From contig NZ_JABKKJ010000001.1 in assembly GCF_013166515.1 (NCBI RefSeq), positions 186,001 through 250,000 of the forward strand: DNA of 64,000 nt. Direction: 5' to 3'. The DNA is from Xylanibacter caecicola. GTDB taxonomy: Bacteria > Bacteroidota > Bacteroidia > Bacteroidales > Bacteroidaceae. This document shows positions 18,543-26,918 of the stretch, in pieces. Every line of letters starts with the position of its first letter. Within the stretch, counting starts at the first letter, position 1. The notes below the pieces were generated by a model. The model was not told the DNA's origin. It searched no databases and saw only the letters and a program-made list of their open reading frames with translations. A program made the position numbers and the translations under genes.

Positions 18543-18980
18543 ATGATACAGGTTAAAGTCATAAACAAAGGGCATCAGCCGTTGCCCGCGTATGCCACAG
18601 AGCAAAGTGCCGGAATGGATCTAAGGGCAAATATCAACGATGCGGTGGTCCTGCACCCCATGGAGAGGCGGCTAATACCCACCGGATTGCATATAGCCCT
18701 TCCTGCAGGATACGAGGCACAGGTGCGTCCGCGTAGCGGTTTGGCTCTTAAGCACGGTATCACCGTGCTTAATTCTCCCGGCACCATAGATGCCGATTAT
18801 CGCGGTGAAATCGGCGTTTTGCTTATAAACTTGTCTTCCGAAGACTTTGTCGTGAACGATGGCGAGCGCATTGCGCAAATGGTAATAGCGCGCCACGGAC
18901 AGGCGGATTTTACTCTTGTTGAGGAACTGGATGTCACGGAAAGAGGAGAAGGTGGTTACGGGCACACCGGCGTGAAGTGA
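18543..18980 (+). CDS. dut: dUTP pyrophosphatase
   Basis: Trimeric dUTPase producing dUMP and keeping uracil out of DNA. All five motifs are seen: [42 protein letters not shown] and the C-terminal [10 protein letters not shown]. The ATG at 18543 gives [10 protein letters not shown] and 145 residues, the normal length; the in-frame ATG at 18519 would add eight residues that do not resemble the family. First gene of a run that continues into the TPR lipoprotein 45 bp downstream. Confidence 0.96.
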   Translation: MIQVKVINKGHQPLPAYATEQSAGMDLRANINDAVVLHPMERRLIPTGLHIALPAGYEAQVRPRSGLALKHGITVLNSPGTIDADYRGEIGVLLINLSSEDFVVNDGERIAQMVIARHGQADFTLVEELDVTERGEGGYGHTGVK

Positions 18981-19025
18981 TTTTTATGATTTTGTGATAT
19001 CTTGATGTATACGTTAATAAGATAA

Positions 19026-20807
19026 ATGTACAGGTTCTTTGGGTATGTTGCAGCGGTTTTGTCTGTCGTGTCCGTGTTGCAGGGATGTGGTGGGACAAAT
19101 GTTGTCGGTTCATCGGTGAAACCGGCAAAAATTGTTCGTGCCGCGCTTCCGGAAATCAGTCGCAACGACAGTCTGCGGTTCAAATATTTCTATTATGAGG
19201 CTTTGAAACAGCAGATGAAAGGCAACTATGGTGCTGCCTATGAACTGATGTCAAATTGTCTTCGCATCAATCCCAATTCGGCGGAGGCATATTATTATTT
19301 GTCCGGCTACGAAGGAGTCTTGAACGGAGACTCTGCGGCATTGCAGAAAATCAAACGTGCTGCCGAGTTGCGTCCGGAAAATGCCACTTTCCAGGAACGT
19401 CTTGCCGTGGCATATATCGGAATTGCCGACTATAAAGAGGCACGTAAGGTATATGAAAAACTTTATGCCGGCGATCAGTCGAGAACCGATGTGCTCCAGA
19501 TTCTTTTGAAGTTGTATGGTGTCGAGAAAGATTATGACAACATGATCGGAACCATTGAAAGACTTGAAGAGCAGGACGGCGTGACGGAGCAGACGGCTCT
19601 TGCCAAGATGAACGTTTACTCGATGCAAGGCAAGAAGGACAAGGAGATAGAGGTGCTGAGAGCACTTGCCGCCGGTCATCCTTACGATATGAACTATAGG
19701 GTGATGATTGGCAACTGGCTGTTGCAGAACGGTGACAATGACGGAGCGCACCGCGAGTATGCCGATGTGTTGGCGGCGGAACCCGATAATGTCATGGCGC
19801 AGATGTCGATGCTCGACTATTACAGGGCTGTGGGTAAAGATACGCTTGCCGGAACGTTGCGAGAGAAGATGTTGTTTAATCCGGACAACGCCGTTGATAC
19901 AAAGGTTACGCTCATTCGTCAGATTGTCGATGAAAGCGAGAAAAACGGAGGTGACAGTACGTATGTGCTCAATCTGCTTGAAAGGATGCTCGACATGCCG
20001 CAGAAAACACCGGATATAGCCGCTGTGTATCTTGCCTATCTTAATTTGAAGAAAATGCCCGAGGATACCATTCAGGCTTTTGAAGAGAAGTTCCTGACCG
20101 ATTTCCCGGATTATGCACCGGTGCGCATGGAACTTGTGCGAAAGGCTTTCAGCATGCAGGATGCCGATAGAGTGATAGAACTTTGTCGTCCGGCAATTGA
20201 ATATAATCCCGATGAAATGGTGTTTTATTACTTCCTTGGCATTGCGTATACGGATAAAGGAATGGAGAACGAGACGCTTGATGTGGTAAGGAAGGGATTG
20301 TCCTTGGACAAGAAAGGTGCCAATCCTGACATGGTTTCCGACCTTTATGCCATAATGGGGGATATCCTTTGCAAGAAGGATGACTATGTCAAGGCGTTCG
20401 CCGCGTATGACAGTTGTCTGCAATGGAAGGACGACAACATGGGATGTCTTAACAACTACGCCTATTTCCTGAGTCTTCATGGAGGTGATTTGACAAAGGC
20501 GGAGCAGATGAGTTACCGCACAGTGAAACAAGAACCGTCAAACAGTACCTATCTGGATACGTATGCCTGGATACTGTTCATGCAGGAGCGGTATGCCGAG
20601 TCGAAATTGTATATAGACCAGGCGGTGGCGTCCGACTCTCTCGCAAGTGATGTTATACTCGAGCATGCGGGAGATATCCATGCCATGAACGGTGATGTCG
20701 TGAAGGCGCTTGAATACTGGCGGAAGGCAAAGGAAGCAGGCAGCGAAAGCAAGGTGCTTATAAGGAAGATAAGACAAAAGAAGTATATAAAAGATGAAAA
20801 CAAATAA
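19026..20807 (+). CDS. TPR-repeat lipoprotein
   Basis: Exported lipoprotein: signal peptide with lipobox VLQGC, predicted lipidated Cys21. The rest of the 593 residues is a tandem array of helical tetratricopeptide repeats (for example GAAYELMSNCLRINPNSAEA, AYFLSLHGGDLTKAEQMS), a scaffold for protein-protein contacts. It overlaps the next gene by 14 bp, and that gene also encodes a lipoprotein, followed by an EnvC-like protein. The conserved order dut - TPR - DUF4292 - EnvC-like suggests an envelope role. Specific function unknown. Confidence 0.85.
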   Translation: MYRFFGYVAAVLSVVSVLQGCGGTNVVGSSVKPAKIVRAALPEISRNDSLRFKYFYYEALKQQMKGNYGAAYELMSNCLRINPNSAEAYYYLSGYEGVLNGDSAALQKIKRAAELRPENATFQERLAVAYIGIADYKEARKVYEKLYAGDQSRTDVLQILLKLYGVEKDYDNMIGTIERLEEQDGVTEQTALAKMNVYSMQGKKDKEIEVLRALAAGHPYDMNYRVMIGNWLLQNGDNDGAHREYADVLAAEPDNVMAQMSMLDYYRAVGKDTLAGTLREKMLFNPDNAVDTKVTLIRQIVDESEKNGGDSTYVLNLLERMLDMPQKTPDIAAVYLAYLNLKKMPEDTIQAFEEKFLTDFPDYAPVRMELVRKAFSMQDADRVIELCRPAIEYNPDEMVFYYFLGIAYTDKGMENETLDVVRKGLSLDKKGANPDMVSDLYAIMGDILCKKDDYVKAFAAYDSCLQWKDDNMGCLNNYAYFLSLHGGDLTKAEQMSYRTVKQEPSNSTYLDTYAWILFMQERYAESKLYIDQAVASDSLASDVILEHAGDIHAMNGDVVKALEYWRKAKEAGSESKVLIRKIRQKKYIKDENK

Positions 20808-21684
20808 GTGGCTCATACGTATCGCTCTTGTTGCGATACCTTTTATCATGTATTCTTGCGGCTCGGGCAAGAACATTGCCGGCAGTGCAGGTTCTGGTGC
20901 GGGCGTGGAAAAAGATTCCGGCAGGAAGGAACAGGCAAAGATGAAATATCTTCAGAAAGTTCTGGACAACGCAACGTATGCCCGGAACATTACGTCTAAA
21001 ATCAAGTTCAATATCTCTTCCGGTTCCAAGAACATCTCTGTGGCAGGTTCTCTGCACATGAGAAAGGACGACGTGATACGCATACAGCTCACTCCGCTGG
21101 GGTTGATAGAGGCGGGACGGCTCGAGTTTACAAAGGATTATGTTCTTATAATGGACCGTATAAATAAGGAATATATAAAGGCAGACTACAGTCAGGTTGA
21201 TTTCTTGCGCGACAACGGCATAGATTTCTACGCTCTTCAAGCCCTGTTCTGGAACGAACTGTTTATTCCCGGAGAGCAGAAAGTCAAGGATTCATCGCTT
21301 AAAATATATGATGTCGAGATGTCGGATAACATGTCAGACAATAATATAAAACTGTCGAAAGGCAAGCTGAGTTGTCTTTGGACGGCGGAAAAGGCAAGCG
21401 GCATGATAAAGAACGTTGTCGTGTCGTATAAGAGCGGCACACATGGCGTCACATCGCTCGAATGCTCTTACTCGGCTTTCAAAGCCCTCGGCGCAAAAAA
21501 ATTCCCATCTTCTCTTATACTGAACATGAAGACCGACGCCTTGAAAGGTGGCAGGAAAATGGGCATGGGCATACAGATGAACTCGCTGAATACGGACTCA
21601 GACTGGGAACCGCGTACCAATATATCCGGTAAATACAGGCAAGTGGGTGTTGACGATGTTATGAAGAGAATTTTGAGTTTGTAA
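20794..21684 (+). CDS. DUF4292 family lipoprotein (LolA/LolB-like fold predicted)
   Basis: Signal peptide followed by lipobox MYSCG (Cys about residue 22) and a Gly/Ser linker. The mature region reads like the DUF4292 family found next to EnvC-like genes in Bacteroidota: alternating beta strands such as ISSGSKNISVAGSLHMRKDDVIRIQLTPLG. The beta-rich layout is similar to LolA/LolB-type lipoprotein carriers, so a role in lipoprotein or lipid handling is possible but unproven. It overlaps the TPR gene by 14 bp, and its TAA is followed at once by the next ATG. Confidence 0.8.
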   Translation: MKTNKWLIRIALVAIPFIMYSCGSGKNIAGSAGSGAGVEKDSGRKEQAKMKYLQKVLDNATYARNITSKIKFNISSGSKNISVAGSLHMRKDDVIRIQLTPLGLIEAGRLEFTKDYVLIMDRINKEYIKADYSQVDFLRDNGIDFYALQALFWNELFIPGEQKVKDSSLKIYDVEMSDNMSDNNIKLSKGKLSCLWTAEKASGMIKNVVVSYKSGTHGVTSLECSYSAFKALGAKKFPSSLILNMKTDALKGGRKMGMGIQMNSLNTDSDWEPRTNISGKYRQVGVDDVMKRILSL

Positions 21685-23292
21685 ATGAGAAGATTTTTAA
21701 CCATACTTTTTATGTTGTCTTTTGTGCTCTCTACGCCGGCACAAAACAGAAAGCAGACTGTAAAGAAACGTACTGCAACCACCGTGAGAAAAGGCGGAAC
21801 AAAGCAGAGAGCAACTGGAAAGCTCAAGAAAAAAAACGTTGGTAAGAAGCCGGTATATACCAACGAATCAATCAAGGGGTTGCAGAACCAGCGTGCTGCG
21901 GTACAGCGCAAGATAAAGGAACAGGAACGGTTACTGCGTGCCAACAGGGCAGACGTGAAGAAACGGCTCGGAGATCTGATGGCGATAAACGGCGATATAG
22001 ACCGTCACAAGAAATCAATCGATGTAATACAGGATGACATTACTCATATAGAAGGAAACATAAGTCTGCTTAAGTCGCAGCTTTCCACTCTCGAACAGCA
22101 GCTCGCCGACCGTAAGGCTAAGTATATAAAGTCCATGCGTTACATGGCAAAGCAGCGCTCGGTGCAGGATCGTCTGATGTTCATCTTCAGTGCAGACAAC
22201 TTCACGCAGATGTACCGCCGCATGCGTTTTGTCCGTGAATATGCGGCGTATCAGCAGGCTCAGGGCGAGATGCTTAAGGCAAAGCAGCGGCAGGTGAGCA
22301 GTAAGCATGAGGAGCTTGAGATGGTTAAAGGACAGAAAAACACTCTTCTTTATAAAGGCAAGCAGGAGCATGCGGCATTGCAGGATAAGCAGGCGGAACA
22401 GCAAAAGGTGGTAAAATCGCTTCAGAAACAGCAAAAGACGATAGAGTCGATTATCGGTGAACAGCGCAAGAAAGACGCCGCACTGAACGCACAGATAGAC
22501 CGTCTTATAGCCATAGAGGTGGCGAAAGCCCGTGCAAGGGCTGCCGCCGAAGCGAAGCGCAAGGCGGAGGCTGCAGCTGCCGCGAAGAAAAAGAGAGAGG
22601 AAGAACTTGCCCGTAAGAAAGCAGCCGCAGAGGCTGCAGCACGTGAGAACGCGCGCAGAGTGGCAGAAGCGAAGGCAAGAGAGGAGCGCCTGAAGGCTGA
22701 AGCCCGTGCTGCCGAGAAGAAAAGCAGTGCGGAAAGAGAACGTGCGGAGAGGGCAGCCCGTGAGGCTGAGGCAAACCGTGTGGCTGCCGAAAGAAAGGCG
22801 GAAGTGGACAAGTCGCGCCATGAAAAGGAGGTTGCGAAAGCTAAGACGCGTTCTGACGAGGCACTGTCGGTAAGTTCTGTTGACCGCGAACTTAACCGTC
22901 GTTTTGCAGACAACCGTGGGCGGCTGCCCATGCCGATAACAGGTTCGTACCGCATTGTGAGCCATTTCGGGCAATACACAGTGGAGGGACTTAAGAATGT
23001 GACACTCGACAATAAGGGAATTAACATCCTCGGAAGTGCCGGGGCATGTGCACGGGCTATTTTCAACGGTGAGGTGAGTGCCGTGTTCGAATATGGAGGG
23101 ACGAAACTTGTCATGGTTCGTCACGGCAACTACATATCTGTCTATTGCAACCTGCGCACCGTAAGTGTTCATAAGGGGCAACAGGTAAGCACACGTCAGG
23201 TGCTCGGAACCGTCGGGGCCGACAACATTCTCCAGTTCCAGTTGCGTCAGGGAACAGCCAAACTGAACCCCGAGGTGTGGTTGGGACGATAG
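21685..23292 (+). CDS. EnvC-like murein hydrolase activator with degenerate LytM domain
   Basis: Periplasmic protein expected to activate cell-separation amidases. Its 535 residues contain a signal peptide (1-20), a long coiled coil (about 60-270), an Ala/Lys/Glu/Arg-rich helix (about 272-400) and a C-terminal LytM/M23 domain (about 406-535). The zinc ligands of M23 peptidases are missing: the HxGID region reads NKGINIL, the HxH region reads HGNYISVYCNL, and the last block is LQFQLRQG. Loss of these ligands is characteristic of EnvC/NlpD-type activators, which are not enzymes themselves. The very long Ala-rich helix is an addition relative to E. coli EnvC. Confidence 0.88.
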   Translation: MRRFLTILFMLSFVLSTPAQNRKQTVKKRTATTVRKGGTKQRATGKLKKKNVGKKPVYTNESIKGLQNQRAAVQRKIKEQERLLRANRADVKKRLGDLMAINGDIDRHKKSIDVIQDDITHIEGNISLLKSQLSTLEQQLADRKAKYIKSMRYMAKQRSVQDRLMFIFSADNFTQMYRRMRFVREYAAYQQAQGEMLKAKQRQVSSKHEELEMVKGQKNTLLYKGKQEHAALQDKQAEQQKVVKSLQKQQKTIESIIGEQRKKDAALNAQIDRLIAIEVAKARARAAAEAKRKAEAAAAAKKKREEELARKKAAAEAAARENARRVAEAKAREERLKAEARAAEKKSSAERERAERAAREAEANRVAAERKAEVDKSRHEKEVAKAKTRSDEALSVSSVDRELNRRFADNRGRLPMPITGSYRIVSHFGQYTVEGLKNVTLDNKGINILGSAGACARAIFNGEVSAVFEYGGTKLVMVRHGNYISVYCNLRTVSVHKGQQVSTRQVLGTVGADNILQFQLRQGTAKLNPEVWLGR

Positions 23293-23348
23293 TTTCCGAC
23301 ATCCGTCATTCCGTCGCCAAGGAATGGCGTTGCGTTCGGTTACAATAT

Positions 23349-23430
23349 AAAAGAGACAGGGAAATCGCTACGTATGTACTCTTTCGGTGACATATCACCA
23401 ACTGTACGCAGCGGTTTCCCTGTCTCTTTT
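23349..23430. terminator. Bidirectional terminator between convergent genes
   Basis: Perfect 16-bp stem: AAAAGAGACAGGGAAA at 23349-23364 pairs with 23415-23430, with an A-run and T-run at the two ends and a 50-nt loop. It lies between the EnvC-like gene (+) and the HIT gene (-). Confidence 0.8.
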
Positions 23431-23462
23431 GTTTATGCTCTGTCGCAGAAGCCACGCCCGGA

Positions 23463-23888
23463 TTACAGCGCAGCCTTGATGTCCTCAATCATTTTGGCAT
23501 ATTCCTCGTCGGTAAGATAAACTTTGCCGGGGTTCATCTGGAATGTTCCTCCGTAGTCGGGACCGTCCACATACTTAGGTGCCAGGTGAAAGTGCAGGTG
23601 CGACAACTTGTCGCTGTATGCCCCGTAGTTTATCTTTTCAGGGTGGAATACCTTGTCCATGGCACGTGTAACGCGTGTGACATCAGCCATGAAAGCGTTG
23701 CGTTCGTCATCGCTCAGTTCGAAAAGATCGTTAACGTGGTCTTTGTAGGCAACCAGGCAACGTCCGCGGTAGGTCTGCTCTTTGAACAGGAAAACCCTCG
23801 AAACGCTGAGTGTAGCTATTTCAATCATCAGATTGTGCAGTGTCTCGTTGTTTGTACAGTAAAGACACTCGTTGGGATTACTTCTCAT
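23463..23888 (-). CDS. HIT-family nucleotide hydrolase/transferase
   Basis: Histidine-triad protein of 141 residues. The catalytic triad motif HLHFHLAPK is seen near residue 95. An N-terminal CLYC pair may bind zinc, as in related HIT proteins. Substrate (AMP conjugates, dinucleoside polyphosphates) cannot be told from sequence. Monocistronic, convergent with the EnvC-like gene. Confidence 0.92.
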   Translation of the reverse strand: MRSNPNECLYCTNNETLHNLMIEIATLSVSRVFLFKEQTYRGRCLVAYKDHVNDLFELSDDERNAFMADVTRVTRAMDKVFHPEKINYGAYSDKLSHLHFHLAPKYVDGPDYGGTFQMNPGKVYLTDEEYAKMIEDIKAAL

Positions 23889-23986
23889 ATTATAGTATTT
23901 AAGTTAATGAAAAACGTGTTTCCGGTGTAGTTTGTTTCCGTGACGTGCAAACCTTAGTATGCCCGCATGTTTGCGTCATCACTTTA

Positions 23987-24015
23987 CAAAGATAATGCAA
24001 GCCGAACGCAATCAA
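23987..24015 (-). promoter_or_regulatory. Candidate HIT gene promoter
   Basis: Minus-strand TTG (24015-24013), 18-bp spacer, TATCTTTG (23994-23987), about 100 bp upstream of the ATG. A second -7-like TACCTTTG occurs at 24053-24060. Confidence 0.5.
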
Positions 24016-24165
24016 GCTTGCTTGACTTGCAGAGACGCCGCTTATCTTATCGCAAAGGTATAAATAAAAACCGAGACACGAGCCTTTGAGATATAAAAAT
24101 ATCATTCGGGCGCGTACACATTCATATATGTAATGGTTTATGTAGTAGGGAGATATAGACTGTTT

Positions 24166-24257
24166 GCCCGTAGGGATGCTCCATGGAGTATCCTAAACCG
24201 CATGGCTTTTATCATTCGTCATGACGGCGGCTGCACCATGGTACAGCCCTACCGGGC
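24166..24257. repeat. Inverted pair of CCATGG-centred repeats (family D)
   Basis: Left copy 24166-24193 begins GCCCGTAGGG and contains CCATGG. Right copy 24229-24257 is its imperfect reverse complement, ending CCCTACCGGGC. The 35-bp middle has no coding potential. It is part of the 937-bp gene-free stretch between the HIT gene and yceD, which also holds repeats A2 and B2 and the yceD promoter. Confidence 0.75.
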
Positions 24258-24278
24258 GGAGGAAAACCAAGTGTAAAT

Positions 24279-24479
24279 AAGGAGATAAAGGGAGATAGGG
24301 GAAGATAAAGGGGAGATAAAAGACAAATGTCGGGCTGTTCAATACAAGACTATCTTCCTTTATCTCTCGTGGCGTAAGCCGCATCTCTTCCCTTATCTTC
24401 TTTTATATCATTACCAAATAACTCTCGACATTTGTCTTTTATCTCCCCTTTATCTTCCCCTGTCTCCCTCTATCTCCTT
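24279..24479. repeat. Family A GATA-rich inverted repeat, copy A2
   Basis: The best-preserved copy. 54-bp arms at 24279-24332 and 24426-24479 are reverse complements with two or three mismatches, starting AAGGAGATA and ending GACAAATGTCG. The 93-nt interior carries the family core and hairpin GTGGC-GTAA-GCCGC (24369-24382), another GNRA loop; relative to the other copies the second pair of its stem is a U-G wobble. Confidence 0.9.
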
Positions 24480-24525
24480 GCATCTAAAATCCCGTTCTGT
24501 AACCCCTTGAAAACCAGAATGATAC

Positions 24526-24604
24526 CTTTTAGCTTCCAAAAGGTGCCCTTTTAGACGCTAAAAGACCGCCTTTTAGAGCCTGAAATGCCACCTTTTAGAA
24601 ACCG
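24526..24604. repeat. Family B 22-bp-period dyad array, copy B2
   Basis: CTTTT starts recur at 24526, 24548, 24570 and 24592, exactly 22 bp apart. Each 17-nt unit is a dyad, for example CTTTTAGACGCTAAAAG, and units are separated by 5-nt G/C-rich spacers (GTGCC, ACCGC, GCCAC). Confidence 0.88.
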
Positions 24605-24731
24605 ATATGTCATCTCCGAGAAAAAGACGGATGTCTTTCAATTTGTCATCCCACATCTTTATAAATCATTCTAAATTACTAATTAAGAGCGATTTTTTTA
24701 CATTTGTCGTGCAGAAATTAAAAATAATTTG

Positions 24732-24739
24732 TAACTTTG
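24732..24739 (+). promoter_or_regulatory. yceD-rpmF-fabH promoter -7 element
   Basis: TAACTTTG, followed by C, matches TAnnTTTG 87 bp upstream of the yceD ATG. The leader contains several short GCATG-type inverted repeats that could fold. Confidence 0.55.
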
Positions 24740-24825
24740 CAGCCCGAAGTATGTGCATGTTTCAGCCATGCAAGCATATCGCTGCATGTATGTGATGTCA
24801 CAACTTTGCATATAAACTATTGTAA

Positions 24826-25383
24826 ATGTGCGATTTAGAGCTTTTCAAAATTGATTTGCATAGGTTGGATGAGAGTGGTGAAACCTTTCATTTTGACCTT
24901 GATAACTCGTTTTTTGAAGCTCTCGACGCGTCCGAAGTGAGAGGCGGCGACCTCAAGGCAACAGTGGAAGTGCGTCCCGTTACGCATGGAAGCTTTGAGT
25001 TGCAGTTTCATGCAGAGGGTACGGCTGTGGTTTCGTGCGACTTGTGTCTTGACGATATGGACCAGCCGATAATTGCCGACGGCATGCTGATAGTGCGTTT
25101 CGGCGACGTGGAAGCAGTGCAGACAGGCGGCGATACGGACGGCGGAGACATTGTTGTTGTTGATGAAAACGAAGGCATTGTCGACGTGTCGTGGTTCATT
25201 TACGAGTTTATAGCCCTTGCCATACCGATAAAGCATGTACACGAGGATGGAGAATGCAACCCGGAAATGGTAAAGGTGCTTGGCGGGTACATGTCCGGAG
25301 GCTCTCAGGAACATAACGACGGGCAGGCGACAGACCCCCGATGGAGTGAATTAGAGAAATTAAAAACAATAATTAAAGATTAA
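24826..25383 (+). CDS. yceD: DUF177 / YceD family protein
   Basis: Member of the YceD family, nearly always encoded just upstream of rpmF and linked to 23S rRNA processing or 50S assembly in bacteria and plastids. The 185-residue protein has the paired cysteines VVSCDLCLDDM near residue 70 and the family's conserved acidic C-terminal region (VDVSWFIYEFIALAIPIKHVH). Position 6 bp upstream of rpmF supports the call. Molecular activity is not established. Confidence 0.88.
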   Translation: MCDLELFKIDLHRLDESGETFHFDLDNSFFEALDASEVRGGDLKATVEVRPVTHGSFELQFHAEGTAVVSCDLCLDDMDQPIIADGMLIVRFGDVEAVQTGGDTDGGDIVVVDENEGIVDVSWFIYEFIALAIPIKHVHEDGECNPEMVKVLGGYMSGGSQEHNDGQATDPRWSELEKLKTIIKD

Positions 25384-25389
25384 AAGAAA

Positions 25390-25575
25390 ATGGCACATCC
25401 TAAAAGAAGACAGTCTAAGACTCGTACACTTAAGAGAAGAACTCATGATAAGGCTGTAGCTCCAACATTGGCAAAATGCCCTAACTGTGGTGCTTACTAT
25501 GTTTATCACACGGTTTGTCCTACATGTGGCTATTACAGAGGAAAAGTAGCTATAGTAAAGGAAGCGGCTGAATAA
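25390..25575 (+). CDS. rpmF: 50S ribosomal protein L32
   Basis: Small zinc-ribbon ribosomal protein, 61 residues. It begins MAHPKRRQSKTRT and carries CPNCGAYYVYHTVCPTCG, the intact four-cysteine zinc site. Codon use is biased as expected for a highly expressed gene. Its TAA overlaps the fabH ATG by one base. Confidence 0.98.
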   Translation: MAHPKRRQSKTRTLKRRTHDKAVAPTLAKCPNCGAYYVYHTVCPTCGYYRGKVAIVKEAAE

Positions 25576-26594
25576 TGGAGAAAATAAACGCAATAATCAC
25601 AGGTATCGGCGGATACGTTCCGGACTATGTCCTTGACAACGAGGAGCTTTCCAGAATGGTAGACACCAACGATGAGTGGATTATGACGCGTGTCGGCATC
25701 AGAGAACGCCGCATCCTGACCGAAGAGGGACTGGGTACATCATATATGGCGCGCAAGGCTGCCAAGCAGCTTCTTGCCAGAACAGGAGCCGATCCCGACT
25801 CTATAGACGCGGTGATTGTATCCACTTCGACAGCCGATTATCAGTTCCCTTCAACGGCATCGGTGGTTCTCGGAAAGCTCGGACTGAAGAATGCTTTCGC
25901 ATTCGACTTTTGGGCTGCATGTTGTGGCTTCCTTTATTCTCTCGATGTTGCGGCCGGCATGATACAGAGCGGTCGCTATAAAAAGATAATAGTCATAGGT
26001 GCGGACAAAATGTCGTCGGTCGTAGACTATAAGGACCGCAGCACATGCGCACTCTTCGGCGATGGTGCAGCTGCAGTATTGGTTGAAGGTACTACGGAAG
26101 AAAACATCGGAGTGATGGATTCTTACTTCCGTGCCGATGGCAAAGGTTTGCCTTTCCTTCATGTAAAGGCTGGTGGTTCTGTATGTACTCCGTCACATTT
26201 CACCGTAGACCACCGTCTGCACTATCTCTATCAGGAGGGTCGCACAGTGTTCCGTTATGCCGTTACGAGCATGAGCGATGACTGTGCGCTGATAGCAGAG
26301 CGTAACAATCTGGACAAGGACAACATACGATTTGTCGTTCCTCATCAGGCAAACATACGCATCATAGAGGCTGTTGCAAAGCGACTCGACCTGCCCATGG
26401 ACAAGGTGATGGTCAATATTGAGCACTTCGGTAATACCAGTGCGGCAACCATACCGCTTGCGCTTTGGGAAAACGAGCATTTGTTAAAGAAAGGTGACAA
26501 TCTGATAATGACGGCTTTCGGTGCCGGTTTCGTACACGGAGCTTCGTATTACAAGTGGGCTTACGACGGATGCAAGTCCGGTTCGGGCAAATAA
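25575..26594 (+). CDS. fabH: 3-oxoacyl-ACP synthase III (KAS III)
   Basis: Starts fatty-acid elongation by condensing acetyl-CoA with malonyl-ACP. The 339-residue protein has the catalytic Cys in FDFWAACCGF (Cys116), His in VPHQANIRII and Asn in HFGNTSAAT. The residue after the catalytic Cys is a second Cys, where Ser or Ala is more usual. The yceD-rpmF-fabH order is a widely conserved operon, here lacking plsX. Confidence 0.97.
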   Translation: MEKINAIITGIGGYVPDYVLDNEELSRMVDTNDEWIMTRVGIRERRILTEEGLGTSYMARKAAKQLLARTGADPDSIDAVIVSTSTADYQFPSTASVVLGKLGLKNAFAFDFWAACCGFLYSLDVAAGMIQSGRYKKIIVIGADKMSSVVDYKDRSTCALFGDGAAAVLVEGTTEENIGVMDSYFRADGKGLPFLHVKAGGSVCTPSHFTVDHRLHYLYQEGRTVFRYAVTSMSDDCALIAERNNLDKDNIRFVVPHQANIRIIEAVAKRLDLPMDKVMVNIEHFGNTSAATIPLALWENEHLLKKGDNLIMTAFGAGFVHGASYYKWAYDGCKSGSGK

Positions 26595-26616
26595 GAAGAA
26601 ACTCAAGTTGAATACG

Positions 26617-26660
26617 AAAGAGACGTATCACGTTGTTTTATGTGGTGCGTCTCTTTTGTC
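26617..26660 (+). terminator. Terminator after fabH
   Basis: AAAGAGACG (26617-26625) pairs with CGTCTCTTT (26648-26656), extended by a TATCAC/GTGGTG segment and followed by T-rich sequence. Between it and era the gap holds only the era promoter and a leader of about 125 nt. Confidence 0.7.
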
Positions 26661-26756
26661 TTTTCACGTTCTGTCGCGGCATCTCGGTTGCCTGCAGGTG
26701 TTTGATGAGACATAAACGTTTTTGTTTTGATTTTCAACAAGGTAAAATATGGCGTT

Positions 26757-26788
26757 TTTGAGGAAAACGGATTTTTTTAGTATATTTG
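26757..26788 (+). promoter_or_regulatory. era promoter
   Basis: TTTG (26757-26760), 20-bp spacer, TATATTTG (26781-26788): a full match to the Bacteroidota housekeeping promoter. The transcript would start near 26795, leaving about 125 nt before the ATG, including a GGCTT...AAGCC and a TGCTG...CAGCA inverted repeat. Confidence 0.75.
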
Positions 26789-26918
26789 CATCAAAGAATT
26801 GATACAGTCGCATTAAAGAATAGGCTTCGCCACCGCAAGCCGTGCTGACGCCCGATACTTGCTGTTCTTTTTCAGCAGACTTACATTGTTATATAATATA
26901 AAGTAAAACCTTAAACAG

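Noticed and set aside
19251..20531. 426-codon minus-strand frame opposite the TPR lipoprotein gene
   Set aside because: His/Ile/Val-rich antisense product without motifs; the TPR reading is clear.
22015..23181. 388-codon minus-strand frame opposite the EnvC-like gene
   Set aside because: Leu/Cys/Phe-rich product results from reading the Ala/Lys/Glu-rich helix backwards; no family resemblance.
24526..24604. CRISPR array
   Set aside because: Regular spacing suggests an array, but units are only 17 bp with 5-bp spacers, too short for CRISPR, and no cas genes are present.
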